In this document: piece by piece, positions 15,804 through 22,194 of the stretch
Numbering within the stretch: the first letter of the stretch is position 1
Layout: every line of letters starts with the position of its first letter
Assembly (NCBI RefSeq): GCF_905196875.1
Contig: NZ_CAJJWO010000052.1
Location: forward strand, 1 to 36,575
DNA length: 36,575 nt
Origin: an uncultured Parabacteroides sp.
GTDB taxonomy: Bacteria; Bacteroidota; Bacteroidia; Bacteroidales; Tannerellaceae
Reading direction: 5' to 3'
Program-made: the position numbers and the translations under genes
Notes under the pieces: generated by a model
Database searches by the model: none
Told to the model about the DNA's origin: nothing
What the model saw: only the letters and a program-made list of their open reading frames with translations

Positions 15804-16847
15804 ATGGCAGGTAGTAATAATGAAATAGTAGTCTCCCATACATCAGACTTTATCAGGGAAATAAAGCATATCATTGATGCAGGTAAAAACACGGCATACG
15901 CGGCTGTGAATGCGGCAATGATTACGACTTATTGGAATATAGGTAGGCGCATTGTGGAGGAAGAACAGCACGGAAAAGAACGTGCCGAATATGGTAAGGA
16001 ACTAATCAAAATGCTTGCCCATGAACTGACGCATGAGTATGGAAGCGGATTCAGCCAGCGTTATCTGGCCTATTTCCGCAAATTCTATGTTACTATCCCT
16101 GACATGTCAATTTTGCAAACGCGTTTGCAAAATCTGAAATGGTCGCATATTCTCACCACATTGCGAGTGGGCGATGAAGTTGCTATACGTTGGTATTTGG
16201 AAAACGCTTCGCAACAAATGTGGAGCGTACGCACATTAAGTCGGAATATTTCGACGCAATATTATGAGCGGCATTTCAAGCAACCGGCATTGTCCGAAGA
16301 GAATGTGAAAGCGACTGTTCCGCAAAAAGAAGAAATTCTGAAAAATCCGTTGATGGCGGAATTCCTTGGCTTTAAACCCGATAAAAGTTTTTCGGAACGC
16401 GACTTGGAGTCAAGTATTATCACTCATTTGCGGGATTTCCTGATGGAATTGGGACGGGGTTTTGCCTTTATTGCCCGACAACAACATATCCGCACGGATG
16501 CAGAAGATTATTTCATAGATCTCGTGTTCTACAATGTGGTGCTGAAATGCTATGTACTTGTGGACTTAAAAGTCGGCAAGATAACCCATCAGGATGTAGG
16601 GCAGATGGACATGTATGTGCGTATGTACGATGAATTGAAACGAACGGAAGGTGATAATCCAACCATAGGAATTGTGCTTTGCTCGGAAACAGATGCTGAC
16701 ATTGCACGCTATTCCATTTTGAAAGGCAACGAACAGATATTTGCTACTAAGTATAAGCTTTACTTACCTACGGAAGAACAGTTGCGATGTGAAATAGAAC
16801 GGCAGAAAGAACTTTATCTGCTGCAACAGTCTGATCCGAAAGACTGA
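15804..16847 (+). CDS. DUF1016/YhcG-family PD-(D/E)XK nuclease-domain protein
   Basis: A 347-residue protein with an N-terminal DUF1016_N domain (about 10-150: TTYWNIGRRIVEEEQHG, YGSGFSQRYLAYFRKFY) and a C-terminal PD-(D/E)XK nuclease-like domain (about 175-335). The nuclease signature is DYFIDLVFYN followed by VLVDLKVGK and then QMDMYVRMYD. The motif reads D-L-K where many relatives have E-L-K, a conservative change that should still bind metal. The start at 15804 is chosen because the promoter box lies between it and the in-frame ATG 23 codons upstream. Relatives are often found with restriction systems or mobile DNA, but no methylase or integrase is adjacent. A role in DNA processing or defence is inferred, not shown. 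Confidence 0.85.
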   Translation: MAGSNNEIVVSHTSDFIREIKHIIDAGKNTAYAAVNAAMITTYWNIGRRIVEEEQHGKERAEYGKELIKMLAHELTHEYGSGFSQRYLAYFRKFYVTIPDMSILQTRLQNLKWSHILTTLRVGDEVAIRWYLENASQQMWSVRTLSRNISTQYYERHFKQPALSEENVKATVPQKEEILKNPLMAEFLGFKPDKSFSERDLESSIITHLRDFLMELGRGFAFIARQQHIRTDAEDYFIDLVFYNVVLKCYVLVDLKVGKITHQDVGQMDMYVRMYDELKRTEGDNPTIGIVLCSETDADIARYSILKGNEQIFATKYKLYLPTEEQLRCEIERQKELYLLQQSDPKD

Positions 16848-16914
16848 TCATGTAGAACTCTTTCCGTAATATACTGTTTTTTCCCCGCTGAAACAACATG
16901 AAACGTCTATTATC

Positions 16915-16946
16915 AGAGGTGTAGTTTTTACTGCACCTCTTTTTTT
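16915..16946 (+). terminator. Rho-independent terminator after the DUF1016 gene
   Basis: AGAGGTG and CACCTCT form the stem base, extended by AGT/ACT after one mismatch around a TTTT loop. Seven T residues follow. Confidence 0.85.
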
Positions 16947-16982
16947 GTGGTTGTAAAAAGTGGTTTGACAAAATGACACTAG

Positions 16983-17048
16983 TATAGCGACTAATCGGGA
17001 TTAATATAGCGGGTAATTGAAATTAGTATTACGACTAATATTTTTTAA
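16983..17048. repeat. Three tandem 22-bp repeats, each holding a TAAT-N4-ATTA palindrome
   Basis: Units at 16983-17004, 17005-17026 and 17027-17048 begin TATAGCGACTAAT, TATAGCGGGTAAT and TATTACGACTAAT. The embedded dyads lie at 16992-17003 (TAATCGGGATTA), 17014-17025 (TAATTGAAATTA) and, imperfectly, 17036-17047. The period is exactly 22 bp, about two helical turns, and the last unit ends 43 bp before a -7 box. This suggests a set of operator sites on one face of the DNA. Confidence 0.7.
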
Positions 17049-17091
17049 CATACTAAAGGGAAAGCAAAAATCTGAAATAAGAAACAAATAG

Positions 17092-17099
17092 TAACTTTG
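17092..17099 (+). promoter_or_regulatory. Candidate -7 box (TAACTTTG) before the attenuator-like hairpin
   Basis: TAACTTTG is a full match to TAnnTTTG. No good -33 element is seen, which fits a promoter that depends on an activator bound at the repeats upstream. Transcription would start near 17106, just before the hairpin at 17111. Confidence 0.55.
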
Positions 17100-17110
17100 T
17101 GAAACAACAG

Positions 17111-17159
17111 AAAAAGGTGGCTCGACTGCCGGATTAATATCCGGTGGCCGGGCCTTTTT
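17111..17159 (+). terminator. Attenuator-like terminator hairpin directly after a promoter
   Basis: AAAAAGG (17111-17117) pairs with CCTTTTT (17153-17159), GGC with GCC, and CCGGAT with ATCCGG around TAAT. The T-run forms part of the stem and ends the structure. A transcript starting near 17106 would stop after about 55 nt, giving either a short RNA or an attenuated leader for the genes downstream. Confidence 0.65.
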
Positions 17160-17202
17160 GTTTACATCGATCAGTTTACCTTAAATCGAAACATCTTCAT
17201 TG

Positions 17203-17238
17203 CTTGTGCACCGTATTGTTAACCTTCGGTGCTTCAAG
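17203..17238 (+). other. Leader stem-loop
   Basis: CTTG-T-GCACCG pairs with CGGTGC-TT-CAAG, giving 6 bp plus 4 bp across a small internal loop, with a 13-nt apical loop. It lies 30 bp before a possible 36-codon ORF. No T-tract follows, so it is not a terminator. Confidence 0.45.
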
Positions 17239-17267
17239 TGTAGAACAACTTAAAAAAAGAAAGACTC

Positions 17268-17378
17268 ATGGAGTATAGAATAATCAAATTCGGAATATAT
17301 GCGTCGGTAAGTAGCAGTATGCTTTTCTTATCCGGCGGCGTTACAGATCATAACAGTTTTACTAATCATAACAAATAA
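17268..17378 (+). CDS. Possible 36-residue peptide upstream of DUF4248
   Basis: A short reading frame (MEYRIIKFGIYASVSSSML..., 36 codons) follows a purine-rich stretch and ends 15 bp before the DUF4248 start. Its middle is mildly hydrophobic (IYASVSSSMLFLSGG). It could be a leader peptide, a small membrane peptide or chance. I recognise no family, and confidence rests only on position and spacing. Confidence 0.3.
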   Translation: MEYRIIKFGIYASVSSSMLFLSGGVTDHNSFTNHNK

Positions 17379-17393
17379 ATAAAAAATAAGCAT

Positions 17394-17630
17394 ATGAGTA
17401 TAATTATGAACCGAGTATACGGCCATACAGAACTGGCCATACTGTATTTTCCTAGAATATTAGCAAAATCGGCCTCTTCGCAGCTGTCTTTGTGGATCAA
17501 TCGTGATGAAGATCTATTAGCAGAGTTGAAAAAAGCGGGTTATAAAAAAGGCCAGCGTATGTATACACCTCGTCAGGTAGCGATCCTGAGAGATCACTTA
17601 GGTGACCCCGAAACATGGAAAGGATGTTAA
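17394..17630 (+). CDS. DUF4248-family small protein
   Basis: A 78-residue protein matching the Bacteroides DUF4248 family: VYGHTELAILYFPRILAKSA, then SQLSLWINRDEDLLAELKKAGYKKG, and finally RMYTPRQVAILRDHLGDPE, which ends the conserved block. The function of the family is unknown. The final segment has a helix-turn-helix-like rhythm, so DNA binding is possible. In other Bacteroides genomes, as far as I recall, such genes often sit beside HU-like DNA-binding and amidase genes; none is present here. An alternative start is the Met at codon 5. The gene lies between two dense regulatory regions and would receive antisense transcription from the leftward promoter at 17848-17878. Confidence 0.75.
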   Translation: MSIIMNRVYGHTELAILYFPRILAKSASSQLSLWINRDEDLLAELKKAGYKKGQRMYTPRQVAILRDHLGDPETWKGC

Positions 17631-17701
17631 AACAGAAACAATAATTAATGAAGCATTTAGGGCAATAGCAAAAAAAGCCGTAGATTAACTCTATTTTAAC
17701 A

Positions 17702-17721
17702 GATGTACGTGCGCGTACATC
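17702..17721. other. Short GC-rich hairpin/dyad
   Basis: GATGTACG and CGTACATC form a perfect 8-bp stem around TGCG. It lies 71 bp after the DUF4248 stop without a T-tract, so it could be a binding dyad or a weak terminator. Confidence 0.45.
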
Positions 17722-17814
17722 ATATATGTATATAAATTAGAGAAAATACAGGTATAAGGTGCATGATAATGCATTGAAGTTATATAAAACAAAAGGTGAA
17801 GCTGAAAAATGGAG

Positions 17815-17846
17815 TGGCTAGGAAAAACGATCGTTTTAATTCGTCA
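17815..17846. repeat. Palindromic recombination-like site, left copy
   Basis: A 32-bp imperfect palindrome running from TGGCTAGG to TTCGTCA with the perfect 14-bp core AAAACGATCGTTTT. It matches the right copy (17988-18019) at 27 of 32 positions in direct orientation and at 22 of 32 in inverted orientation. The centre (17830/17831) is AT, within GATC. The core resembles the recognition motif I recall for Mpi-type invertible promoters of Bacteroides. Confidence 0.7.
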
Positions 17847-18003
17847 ACAAAGTTACTCATAGTTTCTAAACCGCCAAAGAAATCAATAAAATTCTTTTCC
17901 TTCCTATCTTCTTTCTTATCAATAGAATACGAAAGTCTGTACAAAAAACCCGTTTTGAATTACGAACAGATCATGATCAAAACAAAATGACTAGAAAAAA
18001 CGA
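17831..18003. other. Putative invertible promoter segment (OFF orientation)
   Basis: About 173 bp between the centres of the two palindromic sites. It holds a single consensus promoter, which points left, away from the S-layer-like gene at 18096. Reversing the segment would place the -33 box at about 17956-17959 and the -7 box at about 17979-17986, giving the gene a leader of roughly 100 nt. The recombinase would have to be encoded elsewhere. Confidence 0.65.
17848..17878 (-). promoter_or_regulatory. Consensus promoter inside the putative invertible segment, facing left
   Basis: On the minus strand TTTG (17878-17875), a 19-bp spacer and TAACTTTG (17855-17848) match both consensus elements exactly. 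In the orientation seen here it drives no gene; transcription would run leftward, antisense to the DUF4248 gene. Confidence 0.75.
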
Positions 18004-18019
18004 TCCTTTTAGCTCGTCA
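17988..18019. repeat. Palindromic recombination-like site, right copy
   Basis: A 32-bp imperfect palindrome running from TGACTAG to AGCTCGTCA, with 24 of 32 positions symmetric and the centre GATC at 18002-18005. It is the partner of the site at 17815-17846 and ends 76 bp before the S-layer-like start codon. Confidence 0.7.
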
Positions 18020-18095
18020 TTTAACAAATGGCAACACTTTTGATCGGGTGAACAGGCTTTTAAGTAACACTATTATTAATATTAAATTTTAAATT

Positions 18096-21000
18096 ATGAA
18101 CAAAAAGTTTTCTACACTTATGGCTGTCTTCCTGGCAGCCGGTGCTACGTTTACTGTAGAGGCTGGGGTGGTGAAAGTTACTACGCCGGTTAATGGTAGA
18201 CAGTATGTGATTGGAGTGGAAGATGCAGGTTTAGCGAACGGTGCATTTTCAGCAAATACACAAATCTTGAATGCGAATTCAGGTAAAGGTGGAGTAGAAG
18301 CAGCTGTCGCATTAAAAAATGCTACAAAAGTTGATGGTTTTACACAGTGGTTCTTTAATTCTACTACTACTGATGAATATCGTGTCTCTTTAGAGGCTTC
18401 AGCTAAGTATTTGGCTGCAAGTTCTACTACAGCAATGACGATTACGGCGGGAACGGAGTCTACTGATATTGCCAAAGATACTTGGAAAGTAAATAGTAAA
18501 AAATTTGGTGCAGCTTTTGCAGGGACTACTACTGTTGCTTGTACTGACCAAATTACATTTACTCCTGGTGTGGGTAATGCTGGAACAGTTGCTTTGAGTA
18601 CATCTGGTAGTGACATCAGTTTTTACGCTGAAAACTACGACGAAGCAGCCGAAACTATTAGCGGCATGACCTTCAATCTGAAGAACTCTGTTGCTGCTGA
18701 TGAATATGTATTCATCAAGATTGGTGATAAGTTTGTTTCTGTGGCAGCTGATGGTTCTACTGTTGAAATGGTATCTGCTGATGCATTGAAAACAACAGAA
18801 GGTAAATTCAGAGCTACATTTAAGGTTTCCGGTACTACTAAGTACCAGGCTGTAGCGGCAACAAATCAGACAAATAGCTTTTTGAAAGCAGGTGTTAGTG
18901 CTGGAAATGGCTTGTCATTAGATGCTACAGCTTCAGCTACTGAATTTTTCTTTGATAACTCAACTACCTACATCGGTCAGAAAGGTGCAAGCATGTACAC
19001 TGCTACCGGTGCTGCTAATTATGTAAATGAAGAAGGTAAAACAACAGCGGTTGGCGTAACTACTCCTGATCAACGTCCGGAAGTAAAGATATACGAATCA
19101 TCAAACATATTGAAGGCAGCCGATGGTTCTTCAACAAATCCGCTTGTTTCTGCAGAAAACTTTGTTAGTGGTGGCAAGTATTTATTGTCAAGTGATGGAA
19201 CAAACTTCCAGAAGGTAACAGCTGTTGCTGCTGGAACAGGTGTTGTTACTCTTGCTGCAACAACTACTATTGACGAAGATGCAATGTGGGAAGTAAAACA
19301 GACTGTTGATGCTTCCGGCAACTATTCTTATACATTCTATAATGTAGGAAAGAAAGCTTATTTGAAATTGACATCAGGTTCAACTACTTATAATTCAGGT
19401 ATTGAAGAACAGGGTTATACAGGTGGTTTTGTATTGGTGGCTGCTGGAACAAATACAGCTTTGAGCCAAAATGGAAATGTTGCTGCAACTCTTGCAACTT
19501 TAGCTTTAACAGATGCAAAACAGCTTTTCGGTCTTTACGATGCCGGTTCAGCTCCTTATACAAATACTGAATTAGCCGCTTTGGAAAATGGCGCATTCTC
19601 AATGACAATCGCTATCGACAAAGATAATGTAGGGAAAAAGACGATCAAAGGAGCAGATGTTTTTGCTGGTTCTTTGACTCCGGTTGCAGCTAGTGCAAAT
19701 GTAACTCGTTTCCAACTGAAAGATGCTGATGGTAAATATATAGTATTAGCTAAGAAACAAGCTTGGGGCGTTAGCGATTTGAATGGTACATCCAACAGAG
19801 GATTGAAGTTTGTAAAAGTAGCTGCTGCTGATAAAGATAAAGCTGATTACTATTCTTGGTTTGAAATCGGTTATCCGATGGTAACAGGTAAAACTTATGA
19901 AGAACTGATCGTTAATGTATATGCTGCTTCTACAGGTGGTACTTCCGAAGGTCGTCTGTTTATCTCTGAAGTAGATAAAAACTATTATCTGACTGTTACT
20001 CAGACATTGGCTTCAGGCGAAGCATGGGCTTATGTTCAAACAGGTGGAAGCACATTAGTAAATCTGAAAACATTCCTTCAGAAAGGCAAGTTCTACACAG
20101 TTGCTCAGGTAAATGAAGATTATCAGATTGAAAAAGTATTAGGCACTTCTTTGTCTGGCGAAGCTGCATTGTTAGATAAGGGTGCTGTTCAGATGGATCA
20201 ACCGGAAGGACAGTGGGCTGCTTCTGTAGATGCTAGCGGTAAATTGGTTCTGACCAACCGTGAAAGTCTGAAAGCTTATGATAAGTTAGGTATCCTTTAC
20301 GGAACTGACAAAGACGACGTTTATAAAAACGGTGACAAACTGTATCTGATCAAAGTTGTTGAAAAACACGCTGCTACCGATGGTTACGAAGCATGGACAA
20401 ACAACCAACTGCGCGACGAACAATATACATTAGGATTCTATTCTAACGTATTAGGCGCTGCCGCTTATATGTCTGAAAATCATTCTAACAAGCATCTGAT
20501 CGGTCTTGAAAAAGACATCAAAGAAGCTACCGCTTGGGACGTAAAAGCATTCGATGCTAAGAGAACAGACGATGCTCAGACTGACTCAGTTTACGTTGTC
20601 AGCGACCTGTATTTCTGGAACAAAGACAAGAAGGGCGGAGCCGACTGGGATATCGTAGCCGATACATTGAAAACTGTATCTTATAAGTTTATCAATGCTT
20701 CTAACGGTGAGCCTGTTAAGTTCAGCACTGAAGAAAATGCATACGTTTGTGATAAAGACAAAGATGTGGACGGTGCACCGCGTTTCGCAATCAAGAAGAT
20801 GGCAGACGGTAAATATAATGTGGTAGCTGTAAAGGCTAATGCTGCAGCAGTAGATGCAGATAAGTATTATACTTTGGCAGGTAACAAATTGTATGGTGGT
20901 TTCTCTGTAGCTCAGGGTAATGTAAACGCAACAGGCATGTATAACAAGTCAGAAAACGACCTGGCTGTTATCGAAAAGACAGCTGCTCCTGAATACGTAA

Positions 21001-21896
21001 AACGTAGCATGGGCGACACGATCCGTATCTTCCGCGAAGGTGCAGACGCTTCTATCCTGTTTGAAAAGGGCGAATTCCTGGGTCTTGAAAACATCCACGA
21101 ATTTACAAAGATGGCTCCGGCTATGTATGTCGACACTGCTTACTACAACCGTGGCACCAACAACCGTTGGCAGTATCTGCTGGGCGTAGAAATCGACCGC
21201 AAAGTAGTTAACGACGACTGTGGATACCCTTCACACGAAAAATTCCATGCCGACACAACTTACGGACGCTTCCTGGTGAACCTGGTAGACTCAGCAGAAT
21301 TGTATAAGAAAACTCATCTGCACGACAACAAGTATGTAAATACTGAAGGTTTCGCAAAATTAGGTTTCGTAAAAGGTTTCCATACAAACGACACATTGGT
21401 AATCCAGCGCAACGGTGTATTGATCCCTGCCAAAGCAGATTCAATCTACATGGGTAGCAAAGATTTCAACGTAGCTAAGTTTGCTTTCCGTATCGTCGAC
21501 CACGAAACGAATGCATTCAAGATTGAAACTCTTTACAAGAAATACTCAGATGGTCCTGCAGCTAAAGCTGATAAGTTAGGTTACTTGAAATGGATGAACG
21601 GTTTCGTAGTAGTTGTAAACGACATCAACAACGGCGATACATTCAACCTGGAAGCTGACCACAGCGCTCCTACAGCCAACGACAACATCAACGCAACTTC
21701 ATTCGGTGTAACAACCCGCGAAGGTGAAGTAGTGATCACCGGTGCTGAAGGCAAGACTGTTACTATCAGTAACGTTTTGGGTCAGGTAGTTGCAACAGCC
21801 ATGATTACTTCCAACGAAGCCACTATCTCTGTTCCTGCAGGTGTAGTAATCGTAGCCGTTGAAGGTGAAGCAGCTGTAAAAGCAATCGTAAAATAA
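18096..21896 (+). CDS. Large S-layer-like secreted glycoprotein candidate with DUF6383/type IX-like C-terminus
   Basis: A 1266-residue exported protein. A signal peptide (MNKKFSTLMAVFLAAGATFT, cleavage near VEA) opens it. The C-terminal domain (about 1196-1266, REGEVVITGAEGKTVTISN ... GQVVATAMI ... ISVPAGVVIVAVEG) resembles Parabacteroides DUF6383 and type IX secretion sorting domains. The body is rich in Ala, Thr, Ser and Val. It recurrently shows a W-x-V/F ... Y ... N ... YL rhythm (about 84, 395 and 705), suggesting repeated beta-rich, possibly trefoil-like modules. At least seven D-S/T-A/I/L/V motifs occur between about 828 and 1116, the Bacteroidetes O-glycosylation signal. The first half uses AT-ending codons more than the second. 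No consensus promoter faces the gene at present. Surface-layer identity is inferred; a large adhesin is the alternative. Confidence 0.75.
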   Translation: MNKKFSTLMAVFLAAGATFTVEAGVVKVTTPVNGRQYVIGVEDAGLANGAFSANTQILNANSGKGGVEAAVALKNATKVDGFTQWFFNSTTTDEYRVSLEASAKYLAASSTTAMTITAGTESTDIAKDTWKVNSKKFGAAFAGTTTVACTDQITFTPGVGNAGTVALSTSGSDISFYAENYDEAAETISGMTFNLKNSVAADEYVFIKIGDKFVSVAADGSTVEMVSADALKTTEGKFRATFKVSGTTKYQAVAATNQTNSFLKAGVSAGNGLSLDATASATEFFFDNSTTYIGQKGASMYTATGAANYVNEEGKTTAVGVTTPDQRPEVKIYESSNILKAADGSSTNPLVSAENFVSGGKYLLSSDGTNFQKVTAVAAGTGVVTLAATTTIDEDAMWEVKQTVDASGNYSYTFYNVGKKAYLKLTSGSTTYNSGIEEQGYTGGFVLVAAGTNTALSQNGNVAATLATLALTDAKQLFGLYDAGSAPYTNTELAALENGAFSMTIAIDKDNVGKKTIKGADVFAGSLTPVAASANVTRFQLKDADGKYIVLAKKQAWGVSDLNGTSNRGLKFVKVAAADKDKADYYSWFEIGYPMVTGKTYEELIVNVYAASTGGTSEGRLFISEVDKNYYLTVTQTLASGEAWAYVQTGGSTLVNLKTFLQKGKFYTVAQVNEDYQIEKVLGTSLSGEAALLDKGAVQMDQPEGQWAASVDASGKLVLTNRESLKAYDKLGILYGTDKDDVYKNGDKLYLIKVVEKHAATDGYEAWTNNQLRDEQYTLGFYSNVLGAAAYMSENHSNKHLIGLEKDIKEATAWDVKAFDAKRTDDAQTDSVYVVSDLYFWNKDKKGGADWDIVADTLKTVSYKFINASNGEPVKFSTEENAYVCDKDKDVDGAPRFAIKKMADGKYNVVAVKANAAAVDADKYYTLAGNKLYGGFSVAQGNVNATGMYNKSENDLAVIEKTAAPEYVKRSMGDTIRIFREGADASILFEKGEFLGLENIHEFTKMAPAMYVDTAYYNRGTNNRWQYLLGVEIDRKVVNDDCGYPSHEKFHADTTYGRFLVNLVDSAELYKKTHLHDNKYVNTEGFAKLGFVKGFHTNDTLVIQRNGVLIPAKADSIYMGSKDFNVAKFAFRIVDHETNAFKIETLYKKYSDGPAAKADKLGYLKWMNGFVVVVNDINNGDTFNLEADHSAPTANDNINATSFGVTTREGEVVITGAEGKTVTISNVLGQVVATAMITSNEATISVPAGVVIVAVEGEAAVKAIVK

Positions 21897-21920
21897 GAAA
21901 CTATTTATAATCAATAAATT

Positions 21921-21928
21921 TAAATTTG
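21921..21928 (+). promoter_or_regulatory. Candidate -7 box (TAAATTTG) for a downstream RNA
   Basis: TAAATTTG matches TAnnTTTG, 24 bp after the S-layer-like stop codon. No -33 TTTG is seen 19-21 bp upstream. The AT-rich setting makes a chance match possible. Confidence 0.35.
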
Positions 21929-21933
21929 ACTGC

Positions 21934-22100
21934 GCGGTGATATCGGACAAGAATCAACCAATTACCCCGTGAGGGCGAACAAGCGGTCGATATTAATACT
22001 AAAGTAATGAAATAAAGTTCTTCTGTTCTACCTCTGTGAAGAGCGAAAACAGACAAAAAGGTAAGCCGTTCCAACTAATTGGTTGGGGCGGCTTTACTTC
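21934..22100 (+). ncRNA. Candidate structured non-coding RNA or 3' UTR element
   Basis: About 165 nt without a gene, but with nested helices. GATATCGGAC (21939-21948) pairs with GTCGATAT (21986-21993) with one bulge and encloses CCC-GTGA-GGG. TCTGTT (22022-22027) pairs with AACAGA (22048-22053) and encloses CTCT-GTGA-AGAG across an internal loop. A long final hairpin follows at 22061-22097. Both inner hairpins carry GTGA, a GNRA-type tetraloop. It could be a free RNA from the box at 21921, or part of the S-layer-like mRNA tail. I do not recognise a known RNA family, and it does not look like a lysine riboswitch despite the ddh gene downstream. Confidence 0.5.
22061..22097 (+). terminator. Terminator-like hairpin before ddh
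   Basis: GTAAGCCG-TT-CCAAC pairs with GTTGG-GG-CGGCTTTAC, with one bulged base and two G-T pairs, around a TAATTG loop. TTCGTTT follows, a weak T-tract. It probably ends the S-layer-like transcript and the candidate RNA. Confidence 0.6.
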
Positions 22101-22158
22101 GTTTATGACCTCATAACTTTTCTTTATAAGCTACGGCTGGATTTTCAGCAATTATAAT

Positions 22159-22166
22159 TAACTTTG
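22159..22166 (+). promoter_or_regulatory. Candidate promoter -7 box of the ddh operon (TAACTTTG)
   Basis: TAACTTTG is a full match to TAnnTTTG and ends 28 bp before the ddh ATG. The -33 position has no TTTG. Confidence 0.6.
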
Positions 22167-22194
22167 CGGTTGGTTGAAAAGTAAAAACTAAAGT

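Larger units (their letters stand above)
16848..17267. other. Gene-poor regulatory region upstream of DUF4248
   Basis: No convincing gene lies here. In order the stretch holds the DUF1016 terminator, three 22-bp direct repeats, a -7 promoter box, a strong attenuator-like hairpin and a second stem-loop. Each is listed separately. Together they look like a controlled leader for the small ORF and DUF4248 gene that follow. Confidence 0.6.
17631..18095. other. Intergenic switch region upstream of the S-layer-like gene
   Basis: This 465-bp region has no convincing gene. A 64-codon frame at 17796-17990 overlaps the recombination-like sites and is rejected. It contains a short hairpin at 17702-17721, two related palindromic sites, and a leftward consensus promoter between them. 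No consensus rightward promoter is seen for the large downstream gene; the nearest candidate is CACTTTTG near 18033, with a mismatch in the first position and no -33 element. Confidence 0.6.

Noticed and set aside
16983..17048. Considered whether the 22-bp repeats are a small CRISPR array.
   Set aside because: The repeats are directly adjacent with no unique spacers, are too degenerate, and no cas gene is in the window.
17796..17990. A 64-codon plus-strand reading frame inside the switch region.
   Set aside because: It spans the left palindromic site and the leftward promoter, ends inside the right site, has no recognisable family or good ribosome-binding context, and would be scrambled by inversion.
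18089..18616. A 175-codon minus-strand frame over the start of the S-layer-like gene.
   Set aside because: It mirrors the Ala/Thr/Val-rich coding strand; no signal, domain or promoter supports it.
21934..22158. Considered a lysine riboswitch upstream of ddh.
   Set aside because: The characteristic lysine-riboswitch motifs and five-helix layout are not visible, and ddh has its own promoter box after the terminator-like hairpin.
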